NCBI GenBank assembly: GCA_002493835.1
Contig: DLAA01000040.1
Coordinates: forward strand, 1 to 56,368
Source: Lachnospiraceae bacterium UBA7060
Lineage (GTDB): Bacteria; Bacillota; Clostridia; Lachnospirales; Lachnospiraceae
DNA: 56,368 bases
Reading direction: 5' to 3'
Positions 23,929 through 33,053 of this stretch are shown piece after piece; within the stretch, counting starts at the first letter, position 1, and the number at the start of each line of letters is the position of its first letter. Position numbers and translations under genes: made by a program. The notes beneath the pieces are model-generated. The model saw only the letters and a program-made list of their open reading frames with translations, searched no databases and had not been told where the DNA came from.

Positions 23929-25098
23929 ATGATAAAAAAAGCTTTGTTACATAGATGGAACAGGAGAATCAGGCAGGTCACTGCACTGTGTCTTGCAGCG
24001 GCGTTTACGCTTGTACCGGGATTGAAAGCAGAGGCGATAGGTGCGGGAAGTTCTATAGCCAGGGGAATTGATGTATCGAAACACAATCTCAGCATTGATT
24101 GGAGCCAGGTACCTTCCGCAGGGGTATCTTTTGTTTTTGTAAAGGCGGGCAGTACCAATTCTGGCATGGATCCATATTTTGACGCTAATATGAGGGGAGC
24201 AAACAGCGCGGGTCTGCGGACAGGCGTTTATTTATACTCTTATGCAGCAAATGTGGAGCAGGCGAGAAATGAGGCGAATCAGCTTTTGCAGTGGATTGGA
24301 AATTACACGGTCAGTTATCCTGTGGTCTATGATGTGGAGGCACCCTGCCATAAAAATATGTCACAGGCACAGCTTCAGGAGCTGATCAATGCATTCTGTT
24401 CTATCATTGAGGCTAATGGGTACTATCCGGTGGTTTATTCCAGCCGGAATATGTTCCGGGACAAGATTGGCAATACCGGCTATGACAAGTGGGTAGCACA
24501 GTATGCGGACGTGCTCGAGTTTGAGGGCGCTTCTTTCTGGCAGAATACTTCCCATGGCAGTGTGGCGGGGATTCCCACTAGAGTGGATATGAATTATCAG
24601 TTTAAGGATTACGCGTCTTTGATTGTGGCGGACGGCTTTGCGCCCCGCGGGGATCAGACAGTGTTTTATGCGGGCTATCGGATGCAGCGAAACTGCTGGG
24701 TGAGCTGGGAAGACAAAAAATATCATCTTGACGAGAATGGCTTTGTGCAGAAGGGCTGTTGGTTTGAGGATGAGACAGGAAGGTATTTTTTAGCCACAAA
24801 AGACGGCCATGCGCTGCGCGAGGACGTGACTATAGAGGGACAGGATTATTACTTTGATGAGAACGCGGTGATGCAGGGGGGGTTGGTAACCAGACCAGAC
24901 GGCAGTGTATATTATTATGATCCGGAGACGGGAGCTCTGCAGCGGAATGTGACAGTGACTATAGACGGCGTAGATTATATTGTGGACGGAAACGGTATTG
25001 CGGCACCGCAGGAGATACCAGAGACACCGGAAATACCGCAGGAAACAGCAAAGACAACAGAAACGCAGGAGGCGCCAGAGGCGCAGACGGCACAGTGA
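23929..25098 (+). CDS. secreted GH25 muramidase with cell-wall-binding repeats
   Basis: Exported 1,4-beta-N-acetylmuramidase that cuts peptidoglycan glycan strands. A basic N-terminus and a hydrophobic core form a signal peptide (about residues 1-36, ending LKAEA). The GH25 barrel covers about 44-235 with ARGIDVSKHN (Asp48) and the catalytic pair Asp135 and Glu137 in VVYDVEAP. Residues about 255-350 are aromatic, Gly/Asp-rich repeats (NCWVSWEDKKYHLDENGF, DYYFDENAVMQGG) like choline/cell-wall-binding repeats. The last 35 residues are a Pro/Glu/Thr linker. No strong ribosome site precedes ATG 23929. Likely roles are wall turnover or daughter-cell separation. Confidence 0.93.
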   Translation: MIKKALLHRWNRRIRQVTALCLAAAFTLVPGLKAEAIGAGSSIARGIDVSKHNLSIDWSQVPSAGVSFVFVKAGSTNSGMDPYFDANMRGANSAGLRTGVYLYSYAANVEQARNEANQLLQWIGNYTVSYPVVYDVEAPCHKNMSQAQLQELINAFCSIIEANGYYPVVYSSRNMFRDKIGNTGYDKWVAQYADVLEFEGASFWQNTSHGSVAGIPTRVDMNYQFKDYASLIVADGFAPRGDQTVFYAGYRMQRNCWVSWEDKKYHLDENGFVQKGCWFEDETGRYFLATKDGHALREDVTIEGQDYYFDENAVMQGGLVTRPDGSVYYYDPETGALQRNVTVTIDGVDYIVDGNGIAAPQEIPETPEIPQETAKTTETQEAPEAQTAQ

Positions 25099-25121
25099 CA
25101 AAATGGATAGAAACGAGGGAG

Positions 25122-25148
25122 GCGCTGGTGAGAACCGGCGCTTTTTTT
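25122..25148 (+). terminator. intrinsic terminator after the GH25 gene
   Basis: An 8-bp stem (GCGCTGGT with ACCGGCGC, one G-T pair) with a GAGA tetraloop and seven Ts, 24 bp after the stop codon. Confidence 0.85.
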
Positions 25149-25173
25149 CAGAAAGCGGGTACAGGAACGGAAT

Positions 25174-28100
25174 ATGAAAACAAAGAAATTATATAAAATA
25201 GTAGGAATGATTATTTTGCTGGTGTTTTTCCTTATGACAGTGACATTGGCAGGGTATCAAGGGGAGGATGAGTCGCCTTTAGGACAGATTTCCTATTATT
25301 ATGACGAAGACTGGCTGATGGTGTCGCTGAGGGAAGCACAGCTGGGCGGTTCTGCTTTGGAAAACGCAAAACAGATACAGGAACGGTTGGAAGCGGCTCT
25401 GACAGAAGGGGATTATCAGGCTATCGAGCTGCCCTATGAAGGAAGAGGAGAAAGTGCTGCTGTCCTTGGGTTTCAAAATACGCTGCCAGCGGGGCTGACC
25501 ATCCATTTTTCTTCTGACAATGCAAAGGTGCGGGTGACTGCGGACGGTGAAGCGGTTTACCAGTATGGGTTTTCCGGAGAGGAGACAGCGGGCACACATG
25601 AAAATTCGGTAAATCTCCCCTCAACATTAGAAGAGGGAAAGATATGGATTGAATTACAGCCGTCTTCCGCGGGCATCGCACCTGCTCTTGGCGACGTTAT
25701 CGTTGAAACAAGTGATTCGCTGGTGATCGGAGTGGTTGGAAACAGTATTGCGGATATTGGCTGTTGCCTTCTGATCATTATGATGTCAATTCTTATGTTT
25801 GTGCTGGAATTGATACGCAGGCACACAAATCAGCCATCCCGCGGAGAAGTTTATTTGGGTCTTGCCGGTCTTGTTGTGGGAATTTATAGCTTTATCGGAA
25901 CGCATACATTGAGCATTTTTTATGATGTTTGGGCAGTGTACGAGATTCAGGAGTATTTGGTGCTGTTAATGCCGCTTTTTTTAGCGTTGTATTTTGATTG
26001 GAATCAACATCAGTTTTTTCCACGCCGTTTTACGGTATTGCTGGGGTATGTGAGTGCCAATGCGGCAATTCAGATTTTGTTACAGCTGATACATGTGCGG
26101 ACGATGAAAGAGATGGTGCATTTTTCTGCGCTTGCAGTCGGCATTGTCTGTGTGACGGCCATTGTGACGCTGCTGCAGTTTGATTATAAAAACAGGAAAC
26201 GCCAGACATTGCTGTCAGTTTTGTCCTTGCTGGGACTGCTGGTGGGAGGTATTGTCAATGCGATAATGAATTATATTTATCTGGATACAAGCAGTAATAT
26301 GGTGGGGCAGTACAGTGTGACTGTGTTCAGTGTTATGATCGCAGCCGTACATGTTTTACAGATTTCCAGGGAATACCGTGCAAATGCGGAGGAGAATGCA
26401 AGGTTGCTGGCGGAAAAGGTAAAGGAGATGGAGCAGCAGAACCAATTGCTTGTCAGGGCTAAGGGGGATGCGGAGGCAGCCAGACAGGAGGCATTGGCGG
26501 CCAATGAGGCAAAGGGAAAGTTTCTGGCTCACATGTCCCATGAAATCCGCACGCCTATCAATGCAGTGCTTGGTATGGACGAAATGATTTTGCGGGAGGC
26601 AAAAGAGCAGAGCATCAAGGAATATGCCATGGACATTCATACGGCAGGGCAGACGCTGCTGTCGCTGGTCAATGATATTCTGGACTTTTCTAAGATTGAA
26701 TCCGGTAAAATGGAAATTGTGCCGGTGGAGTACGATGTAAGCAGCCTGATTCATGATCTGGCTAATATGGCAATACAACGGGCGGCGGATAAAAAGATTC
26801 GGTTCGAGGTGGAGGTGGACCATGAAACGCCTTCCAGGCTTTATGGGGATGATGTGCGTCTTCGTCAAGTGCTGACTAATATTCTCACCAATGCAGTTAA
26901 GTATACACACGAAGGATGTGTGTGGCTGCGGGTGCAAAGCCGCAAAAGGGAAAGGATGGCTGTGCTGCGGTTTGAGGTGGAAGATACAGGTATCGGGATC
27001 AAAGAGGAGGACCTTCCGAAGCTTTTCGCAGAGTTTGAACGAATTGAAGAGAAGCGGAATAGAAATATTGAAGGGACCGGGCTTGGCATGAGCATTACGA
27101 CCCAGCTTCTGACATTGCTGGACAGCAGACTGCAGGTGGAGAGTGTCTACGGAAAGGGCTCCAAATTTTATTTTGAGCTGGAGCAAAGAATTGTCGATGC
27201 GACACCCATTGGTGATTTTGAGACCAGGGTACATCAGCTTGCGGAAAATTACAGTTACAGCGCGGGGCTTTTTGCGCCGGATGCAAAGGTTTTGGTTGTG
27301 GATGACAATGCCATGAATCGAAAGGTACTGCGGAATCTGCTAAAGGAAACGCAAATACAGGTGGCGGAAGCAGCCGGAGGCAGAGAATGCTTAGAACTTG
27401 TGCAGAAGAACTATTATGATTTGATTTTTCTAGATCATATGATGCCTGAAATGGATGGTGTGGAGACACTCCATCACATAAAGGCGTTGTCTGATTATCC
27501 CTGCCAGGGGACGCCTATTGTGGTACTGACTGCAAACGCTGTGTCGGGGGCCAAGGAAAAGTATCTGGCAGAGGGGTTTGACGATTTCTTGTCAAAGCCA
27601 ATTGTGCCGGAAAAATTGGAAAAAATGATCCGAAAAATGCTGCCGGAGGAATTGCTTTTGAAAACAGTGTCAGTATCCCGGACAGATGAGGCGGAAAGAA
27701 CAGACGCGGCGGAGGAGCTTCCCGTCGTTGACGGGCTGGATTGGAACTATGCACGGATGCATCTGCCGGACAGGGAGCTTTTGCAATACACAGTGAAAGA
27801 ATTTTACGCCCAGATTGAATCAGCGGCGGCACATCTGGAACAGGCTTATGAACGTTTGCCGGAGCCCGGCGTGCTGGAACAGTACCGCATTCAGGTACAT
27901 GCCATGAAGAGCCTTGCGGCAACGGTAGGAATTCTTCCGCTGTCCGGCGTTGCAAAAATATTGGAATATGCGGCAAAAGATGATAAACTGGAGGTGATCC
28001 GATCGCTGACGAAGGTATTTTTGGATGAGTGGCGCGGTTACAGCCGGAAGCTGCGGGGAGTATTTGGGATAGAAACGGAAGCCAAAAAAGAAGTGACAGA

Positions 28101-28317
28101 CTATTCGGTTATGAGGGCGTTTGTTGAAATGGTGCGGATCGGTATGCAGGAGATGGATATTGATCAGGCGGATCAGGCGATGGGGCAGTTACAGGCATAT
28201 ACCTATCCGGAGGCAATGGCGTCAAATATTCAAAAGCTTGCTAAGGCAGTGACAAATCTGGACTTGGATGAGACGGAACACTTGGCAGAGCTTTTGATTC
28301 GTCAGATGGAAGAATAG
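25174..28317 (+). CDS. hybrid sensor histidine kinase with receiver and HPt domains
   Basis: A 1047-residue membrane phosphorelay protein. The N-terminus is a signal-anchor (about 8-28). An extracellular sensor of about 160 residues follows, then a seven-helix membrane region (about 185-400) of the 7TMR-DISM type. A coiled coil (395-445) leads to HisKA with phospho-acceptor His456 in MSHEIRTP. The HATPase has NILTNAVKYT, VEDTGIGI and GTGLGMSI. A receiver domain at about 705-830 has VVDDNAMNRK, phospho-Asp754 and LSKP. A C-terminal HPt domain carries His909 in VHAMKSLAATVG. All three phosphotransfer sites are intact, so a His-Asp-His relay can run to the next gene, 18 bp downstream. The ligand is unknown. 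Confidence 0.93.
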   Translation: MKTKKLYKIVGMIILLVFFLMTVTLAGYQGEDESPLGQISYYYDEDWLMVSLREAQLGGSALENAKQIQERLEAALTEGDYQAIELPYEGRGESAAVLGFQNTLPAGLTIHFSSDNAKVRVTADGEAVYQYGFSGEETAGTHENSVNLPSTLEEGKIWIELQPSSAGIAPALGDVIVETSDSLVIGVVGNSIADIGCCLLIIMMSILMFVLELIRRHTNQPSRGEVYLGLAGLVVGIYSFIGTHTLSIFYDVWAVYEIQEYLVLLMPLFLALYFDWNQHQFFPRRFTVLLGYVSANAAIQILLQLIHVRTMKEMVHFSALAVGIVCVTAIVTLLQFDYKNRKRQTLLSVLSLLGLLVGGIVNAIMNYIYLDTSSNMVGQYSVTVFSVMIAAVHVLQISREYRANAEENARLLAEKVKEMEQQNQLLVRAKGDAEAARQEALAANEAKGKFLAHMSHEIRTPINAVLGMDEMILREAKEQSIKEYAMDIHTAGQTLLSLVNDILDFSKIESGKMEIVPVEYDVSSLIHDLANMAIQRAADKKIRFEVEVDHETPSRLYGDDVRLRQVLTNILTNAVKYTHEGCVWLRVQSRKRERMAVLRFEVEDTGIGIKEEDLPKLFAEFERIEEKRNRNIEGTGLGMSITTQLLTLLDSRLQVESVYGKGSKFYFELEQRIVDATPIGDFETRVHQLAENYSYSAGLFAPDAKVLVVDDNAMNRKVLRNLLKETQIQVAEAAGGRECLELVQKNYYDLIFLDHMMPEMDGVETLHHIKALSDYPCQGTPIVVLTANAVSGAKEKYLAEGFDDFLSKPIVPEKLEKMIRKMLPEELLLKTVSVSRTDEAERTDAAEELPVVDGLDWNYARMHLPDRELLQYTVKEFYAQIESAAAHLEQAYERLPEPGVLEQYRIQVHAMKSLAATVGILPLSGVAKILEYAAKDDKLEVIRSLTKVFLDEWRGYSRKLRGVFGIETEAKKEVTDYSVMRAFVEMVRIGMQEMDIDQADQAMGQLQAYTYPEAMASNIQKLAKAVTNLDLDETEHLAELLIRQMEE

Positions 28318-28335
28318 TAGTTGGAGGGAGAGATT

Positions 28336-29109
28336 TTGAAAAAGATATTACTGATAGGAAAGCTCAACAATGTGGTGAATGAGACAAATCGATTTTTGTC
28401 GCAGTATTTTCATGTGCAGATTTGCTCGGAAAATGTGGCGGTTTTGGAGGGTATGCTGAAAATCGTGAATCCGGATTTGGTATTGATTAGTTTGATCGGT
28501 GCGTATGATATCGACACGTCCATTTTTTTCCTGCTGAGTGATCAATATGCGCGGACGCCGGTTCTGACGATAGGCACAAAAGATGAGTGCGGAAGATTTA
28601 CGAAATATTATGAGGAGGAGCAGTTTGAGAATCTGGTTCGTCCGGTGGAGAACAGTGTGATTATGGAGGCGGTATGCAGAAGGCTTGGCGTGGAGGAAAA
28701 ATCAGTGGAGGATGCCGCGGAGAAGAAAAGAGAGACAGGCAGCAAAAAGAATGTTCTGGTGGTAGACGATAATGGGACGACACTTCGGACAATGAAGGCA
28801 ATGCTGGAAGAACATTTTGAGGTTTCCCTGGCGATTTCTGGGGCACAGGCGATGACATCCATTGGCAAAAAGCGTCCGGATTTGATTTTACTGGATTATG
28901 AGATGCCGATCTGCAATGGAAAAATGACACTGGAAATGATACGTGCAGATGAGGATATGAAGGACATTCCTGTGGTATTTTTAACGTCGGTCAACGACCG
29001 TGCCAACATCGAAGCTGTGCTGAAATTAAAACCGGCGGGCTATTTTTTAAAGCCGCCGGTGAAGAATCAGCTGATATCGGAAATAGAAAGTATACTGCAT
29101 GATAATTAG
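28336..29109 (+). CDS. response regulator with pseudo-receiver and receiver domains, no output domain
   Basis: A 257-residue protein starting at TTG 28336 (MKKILLIGKLN), with GGAGGGAG just upstream. Residues about 1-115 have a receiver-like alternation, but the usual phospho-acceptor position reads DLVLISLIG and the acidic pocket is missing, so this half is a pseudo-receiver. Residues about 135-257 form a true receiver: VLVVDDN, phospho-Asp187 in LLDYEMP, the switch residue in FLTSV and the Lys in FLKPP. No DNA-binding, GGDEF or other output domain follows. It is the likely partner of the hybrid kinase immediately upstream and probably acts by protein contact. Confidence 0.9.
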   Translation: MKKILLIGKLNNVVNETNRFLSQYFHVQICSENVAVLEGMLKIVNPDLVLISLIGAYDIDTSIFFLLSDQYARTPVLTIGTKDECGRFTKYYEEEQFENLVRPVENSVIMEAVCRRLGVEEKSVEDAAEKKRETGSKKNVLVVDDNGTTLRTMKAMLEEHFEVSLAISGAQAMTSIGKKRPDLILLDYEMPICNGKMTLEMIRADEDMKDIPVVFLTSVNDRANIEAVLKLKPAGYFLKPPVKNQLISEIESILHDN

Positions 29110-29121
29110 AAAGAGTCAGGC

Positions 29122-29158
29122 GTTGAAAATACTTTTCAACATTCTGGTCATGGTATAT
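29122..29158 (+). promoter_or_regulatory. palindrome and -10 element ahead of the zinc-finger protein
   Basis: GTTGAAAATACTTTTCAAC (29122-29140) is a perfect 8-bp inverted repeat with a 3-bp spacer. A TATAAT-like box follows near 29154. The palindrome could be an operator over the -35 region or a weak terminator of the upstream pair. Confidence 0.4.
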
Positions 29159-29213
29159 AATAAATTTTGTGTGGGTGCTTGGGAATGTGCCTGTGGAAAG
29201 ATGAGCGGCTGGT

Positions 29214-29534
29214 ATGGACTGTAAAGAGGTGGAAAAGAAAATCCCGTCCTTTTTAGATGATGAATTAGATGGGAGAGAGCTGGCTGAGTTTGTGGAGCAT
29301 ATTGAGGGCTGCCCGGAATGTATGGAAGAATTGTCCATTCAGTTTTTGGTAGCCGAGGGTATGGAACAATTGGAGCAGGGCAATAATTTTAATCTGCAGG
29401 AGGCGCTTCACTGCAAACTTAGTATTGCGGATGACAGAATATGGATTAATCGGATGCTGCGACATATTTTGCTGGTATTGGAATGTATGGTGGTAGTGTC
29501 TATTGTCATGGCATTGATTATGGTATCCGTATAA
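29214..29534 (+). CDS. anti-sigma-like zinc-finger membrane protein
   Basis: A 106-residue protein. The N-terminal half has MDCKEVEKKIPSFLDDELDG and the H-x3-C-x2-C motif in VEHIEGCPECMEEL, the signature of the zf-HC2 zinc-binding anti-sigma domain. A helix-rich linker leads to one C-terminal membrane segment (about 84-105), with almost no extracellular tail. No sigma-70 family gene is next to it, which is unusual for an anti-sigma factor. It could bind a distant sigma factor or be a stand-alone regulator. It follows the two-component pair by about 105 bp with its own promoter-like sequence. Confidence 0.75.
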   Translation: MDCKEVEKKIPSFLDDELDGRELAEFVEHIEGCPECMEELSIQFLVAEGMEQLEQGNNFNLQEALHCKLSIADDRIWINRMLRHILLVLECMVVVSIVMALIMVSV

Positions 29535-29539
29535 CAAAT

Positions 29540-29607
29540 TGAGCGAAGCTCAATTGTGAGCGAAGCTCAATTGTGACGAGAATTCAATTGTGATGAAAGT
29601 TTAATTG
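29540..29607. repeat. four tandem 17-bp repeats upstream of polA
   Basis: Two perfect copies of TGAGCGAAGCTCAATTG (29540-29556, 29557-29573) are followed by two diverged copies (29574-29590, 29591-29607). Each intact unit contains TGAGC-GAA-GCTCA, a perfect 5-bp hairpin with a GAA loop, extendable with flanking CAAT/ATTG. Confidence 0.8.
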
Positions 29608-29668
29608 CGGGCTTTGCGCTGCTGACTTGAATGGAATCTAGGAAAATAATAAAAGAGGCTTAAAACAG

Positions 29669-32398
29669 ATGGCGTTGAAATTGGTATTGATAGACGGACA
29701 CAGTATTCTGAACAGGGCGTTTTACGGGGTGCCGGAGCTGACCAATGGTCAGGGGCTTCACACCAATGCAGTATATGGTTTCCTTAATATTATGTTTAAG
29801 ATTCTTGAGGAGGAACAGGCAGATTATCTGGCTGTGGCTTTTGACGTCCATGCACCCACTTTCCGTCATGAAATTTATAAGGAATACAAAGGCACCAGAA
29901 AGCCTATGCCAACAGAGCTTAGAGAGCAGGTGCCGGTGATGAAACAAATGCTTCTGGCTATGGGAGTTTGTGTGGTGGAGCAGGCGGGACTTGAGGCGGA
30001 CGATATTCTTGGCACCATCGCGAAGCGCGCCCAGAGGGAGGGCATACAGGTATCCTTAGTGTCGGGCGACCGGGATCTTCTACAGGTAGCCACGGACCGT
30101 ATCCGCATCCGTATTCCGAAGACAAGGGGTGGGAAGACACAGATTGAGGATTACTATGCAAAAGATGTAGAGGCAGCCTACCAGGTGAATCCCATACAGT
30201 TCATCGATTTAAAGGCACTGATGGGAGATACGGCGGACAATATTCCTGGTGTGCCGAAGGTGGGGGAAAAGACAGCCACGGAGCTGATGGTCACTTACGG
30301 GTCCCTTGAAAATATTTATGCCCATGTGGAGGAGATCTCCAAAAAGGCGGTGAGGGAATCGCTGATCGCCAACAGGGATCTTGCGAATTTAAGTAAGGTG
30401 CTGGCGACTATCAACGTGGATGCGGATATTGATTTTTCGTTTGAGCAGGCGCGGATCGGTGATTTCTATACGGAGGAGGCCTATCTGCTGTGTAAACAGC
30501 TTGAATTTAAAAATATGTTATCCCGCTTTTCAAAAGAAGTGACAGTGGCAAACAGCCAGGAGGCGTATTTTCACACCGTGGCGGACAAGATGGAGGCGGA
30601 AGCATTTTTTTCTTCCTGCAGAGAGCTGGGCGAGAAGAGAGAAGGCGGCTGTGAGATTGGTCTGGCGGTCTTTTGCGACGTCGAAGGATTGAGAAAGATT
30701 TGTGTGGGCATCGCACTTGCGTTGGAGGAAAAGAACGTGGTGTTTATTCCCTGTCGGGGGGATGTGACGGATGCTTATCTGAAAGAACAGCTGACAGCTT
30801 TAAACAGAGATGAGTTATGTAAACTAAATGTATTTGATATAAAGACTCTTTATGACAGAATTGGGGAGACGGAGGAGGGCCTGTGGCGGGACGGGCAGGG
30901 CGCACAGGACGTGCTTCGCCCTTACAGGGAGAAGAGATACTTTGACATTCTGGTGGCGGCCTATCTGCTAAATCCTTTGAAGAGTGACTACCAGACGGAG
31001 GATATTGCGGGGGAGCATCTGGCTCTGACCATTCCGGACAGAACACAAGTCTGCGGGAAGGGGACTTACGCGGCGGCTTTTGAGAAGGCGCCGGAGGAGT
31101 TCACTCAGTATGCCTGTTATCAGGCCTATGTGTGCTTGACAGCGGCCCCAGTTTTGAGAAAGAAGCTTGTAGAGCAGGGGATGGATGGGTTGTTCTATGA
31201 GATTGAGATGCCCCTTTCTAGGGTGTTGTTTGATATGGAGCGCTTCGGGGTGCTGGTGCAGCCGGGAGAATTGCGGGCTTACGGGGAAGCACTTACGGGC
31301 AGGATTGCAGAGTTGGAGCAGAAGATTTACGATCAGGCAGGATGTACTTTCAACATCAATTCTCCCAAACAGCTTGGAGAGATTCTTTTTGGCCAAATGG
31401 GGATCAAGGGCGGGAAGAAGACGAAAACGGGGTATTCTACTGCAGCGGATGTGCTGGAAAAGCTGGCGCCGGATTACCCGATCGTGTCCGACATCTTGGA
31501 GTACAGGGGACTTGCAAAATTAAAATCCACTTATGCGGAGGGGCTTTTTTCCTGTATCGCTGAGGACGGCAGGATTCATTCTACCTTTAACCAGACCATA
31601 ACGGCCACGGGGCGGATCAGCTCCACGGAGCCGAATCTGCAGAACATTCCTATGCGGATGGAGCTGGGGCGGCGCATTCGCAAGGTTTTTGTCCCCATGG
31701 AGGGATGCCTTTTTATGGATGCGGATTACTCCCAGATCGAGCTGCGTATCCTGGCCCACATGTCCGATGATAAGCAGTTGATTGAGGCTTACCGGATGGA
31801 GGAGGATATCCACCGGATCACTGCTTCGAAAGTGTTTCACACCCCCTTTGAGGAGGTTACAGACTTACAGAGGAGAAATGCCAAGGCGGTCAATTTTGGC
31901 ATTGTCTACGGGATCAGCTCTTTCGGTTTAAGTCAGGATTTGAGCATTTCCAAAAAGGAGGCAGCTGCGTATATCGAGCAGTATTTTGAGACGTATCCCG
32001 GGGTGAAGCGTTTTTTGGATCATATGGTGGAACAGGCCAGAGAACAGGGATATGTGACAACCATGTACGGACGCAGGCGTCCTATACCGGAACTTTCTTC
32101 CAATAATTTCATGCAGCGTTCTTTCGGTGAGCGGGTGGCTATGAATTCACCTATTCAGGGAACGGCGGCGGATATTATGAAGATTGCCATGATCCGGGTG
32201 TGGGAAAAGATGCACAGGGCAGAACTGAAATCCAGGCTGATCCTGCAGGTACACGATGAACTGCTGATTGAGACTTACGCGGAGGAAGAGGAGGCGGTGC
32301 GCAGGATTCTTACAGAGCAGATGCAGAATGCGGCACAATTGTCTGTCTGCCTGGAAATTGATCTCCACACGGGGGCGGATTGGTATGAGGCGAAGTAA
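29669..32398 (+). CDS. polA: DNA polymerase I
   Basis: A 909-residue repair and Okazaki-fragment polymerase. Residues 1-290 are the 5'-3' exonuclease/flap domain (LVLIDGHSILNRAFYG, GLEADDILGT, SGDRDLLQ, GDTADNIPGVPKVG). The middle 300-490 has the 3'-5' exonuclease fold but no DxE metal motif (AVFCDVEGL instead), so it should lack proofreading, as in many Firmicutes. The C-terminal polymerase domain is complete: DADYSQIELRI (motif A), RRNAKAVNFGIVYG (motif B/O-helix) and QVHDELLIE (motif C). The tandem palindromes end about 60 bp upstream. coaE begins 46 bp downstream and is likely co-transcribed. Confidence 0.96.
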   Translation: MALKLVLIDGHSILNRAFYGVPELTNGQGLHTNAVYGFLNIMFKILEEEQADYLAVAFDVHAPTFRHEIYKEYKGTRKPMPTELREQVPVMKQMLLAMGVCVVEQAGLEADDILGTIAKRAQREGIQVSLVSGDRDLLQVATDRIRIRIPKTRGGKTQIEDYYAKDVEAAYQVNPIQFIDLKALMGDTADNIPGVPKVGEKTATELMVTYGSLENIYAHVEEISKKAVRESLIANRDLANLSKVLATINVDADIDFSFEQARIGDFYTEEAYLLCKQLEFKNMLSRFSKEVTVANSQEAYFHTVADKMEAEAFFSSCRELGEKREGGCEIGLAVFCDVEGLRKICVGIALALEEKNVVFIPCRGDVTDAYLKEQLTALNRDELCKLNVFDIKTLYDRIGETEEGLWRDGQGAQDVLRPYREKRYFDILVAAYLLNPLKSDYQTEDIAGEHLALTIPDRTQVCGKGTYAAAFEKAPEEFTQYACYQAYVCLTAAPVLRKKLVEQGMDGLFYEIEMPLSRVLFDMERFGVLVQPGELRAYGEALTGRIAELEQKIYDQAGCTFNINSPKQLGEILFGQMGIKGGKKTKTGYSTAADVLEKLAPDYPIVSDILEYRGLAKLKSTYAEGLFSCIAEDGRIHSTFNQTITATGRISSTEPNLQNIPMRMELGRRIRKVFVPMEGCLFMDADYSQIELRILAHMSDDKQLIEAYRMEEDIHRITASKVFHTPFEEVTDLQRRNAKAVNFGIVYGISSFGLSQDLSISKKEAAAYIEQYFETYPGVKRFLDHMVEQAREQGYVTTMYGRRRPIPELSSNNFMQRSFGERVAMNSPIQGTAADIMKIAMIRVWEKMHRAELKSRLILQVHDELLIETYAEEEEAVRRILTEQMQNAAQLSVCLEIDLHTGADWYEAK

Positions 32399-32405
32399 CC
32401 GTGCG

Positions 32406-32432
32406 AGAAGTACTTCTAAAGCGAAACAGAGG
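32406..32432. repeat. dispersed intergenic motif, copy D
   Basis: gtacttctaaagcgaaacag between polA and coaE is a shorter, diverged match to copies A-C near 2288, 3121 and 3183. It is the weakest of the four. Confidence 0.25.
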
Positions 32433-32444
32433 AAACAGGTGAAG

Positions 32445-33053
32445 ATGAAAGTAATAGGGATTACGGGCGGTGTGGGGGCCGGGAAATCGGCAGTTCTCGC
32501 TTACCTGGAAAAACGCCCGGACTGCCGGGTGATTATGGCTGATCGAGTGGCTCATCAGCTGGAGGAGCCGGGGGAGGCTTGTTATGGCCCGCTGAAAGCC
32601 CTTTTGGGCGAGGAGATTCTGGATAAAACGGGAAGGTTTGACAAATCAAAGATGGCGGCAAAAATCTTTGGCGACGGGGAACTACTGCAGAAGGTAAACG
32701 GGATTGTACACCCGGCGGTAAAAGCTTATTTGACCGCGCAGATCGAGGAGGAGAGAGAAGCTGGGAGGTTTGCCTTTTTGTTTATTGAGGCGGCGCTTTT
32801 GATTGAGGAAGGGTATGCTTCCATACTCGATGAGCTGTGGTACATTCACGCGGACGAAGAAGTCAGACGGAAGCGTCTTAAAGAGATGAGAGGCTATACA
32901 GATGAAAAGATAGATGCTATTTTGAAAAAGCAGCTTCCGGAGGAAAGCTTTCGGAAACATTGCAGTGTGGTAATAGAAAATAACGGGTTTCTTGACAGTG
33001 TTTATACACAAATAGACAAAGAATTGGGGGAAGACCAGTGGCAGAAGCAATGA
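32445..33053 (+). CDS. coaE: dephospho-CoA kinase
   Basis: Phosphorylates the 3'-hydroxyl of dephospho-CoA, the last step of coenzyme A synthesis. MKVIGITGGVGAGKS contains the P-loop at residues 8-15; ATG 32445 is chosen because it places this motif at the family's usual position and has AGGTGA upstream, although the frame is open further 5'. MADRVAHQL and the FIEAALLIEEG lid region are present. The 202 residues are typical. The last 16 bp overlap the next gene's GTG start, indicating translational coupling. Confidence 0.93.
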   Translation: MKVIGITGGVGAGKSAVLAYLEKRPDCRVIMADRVAHQLEEPGEACYGPLKALLGEEILDKTGRFDKSKMAAKIFGDGELLQKVNGIVHPAVKAYLTAQIEEEREAGRFAFLFIEAALLIEEGYASILDELWYIHADEEVRRKRLKEMRGYTDEKIDAILKKQLPEESFRKHCSVVIENNGFLDSVYTQIDKELGEDQWQKQ

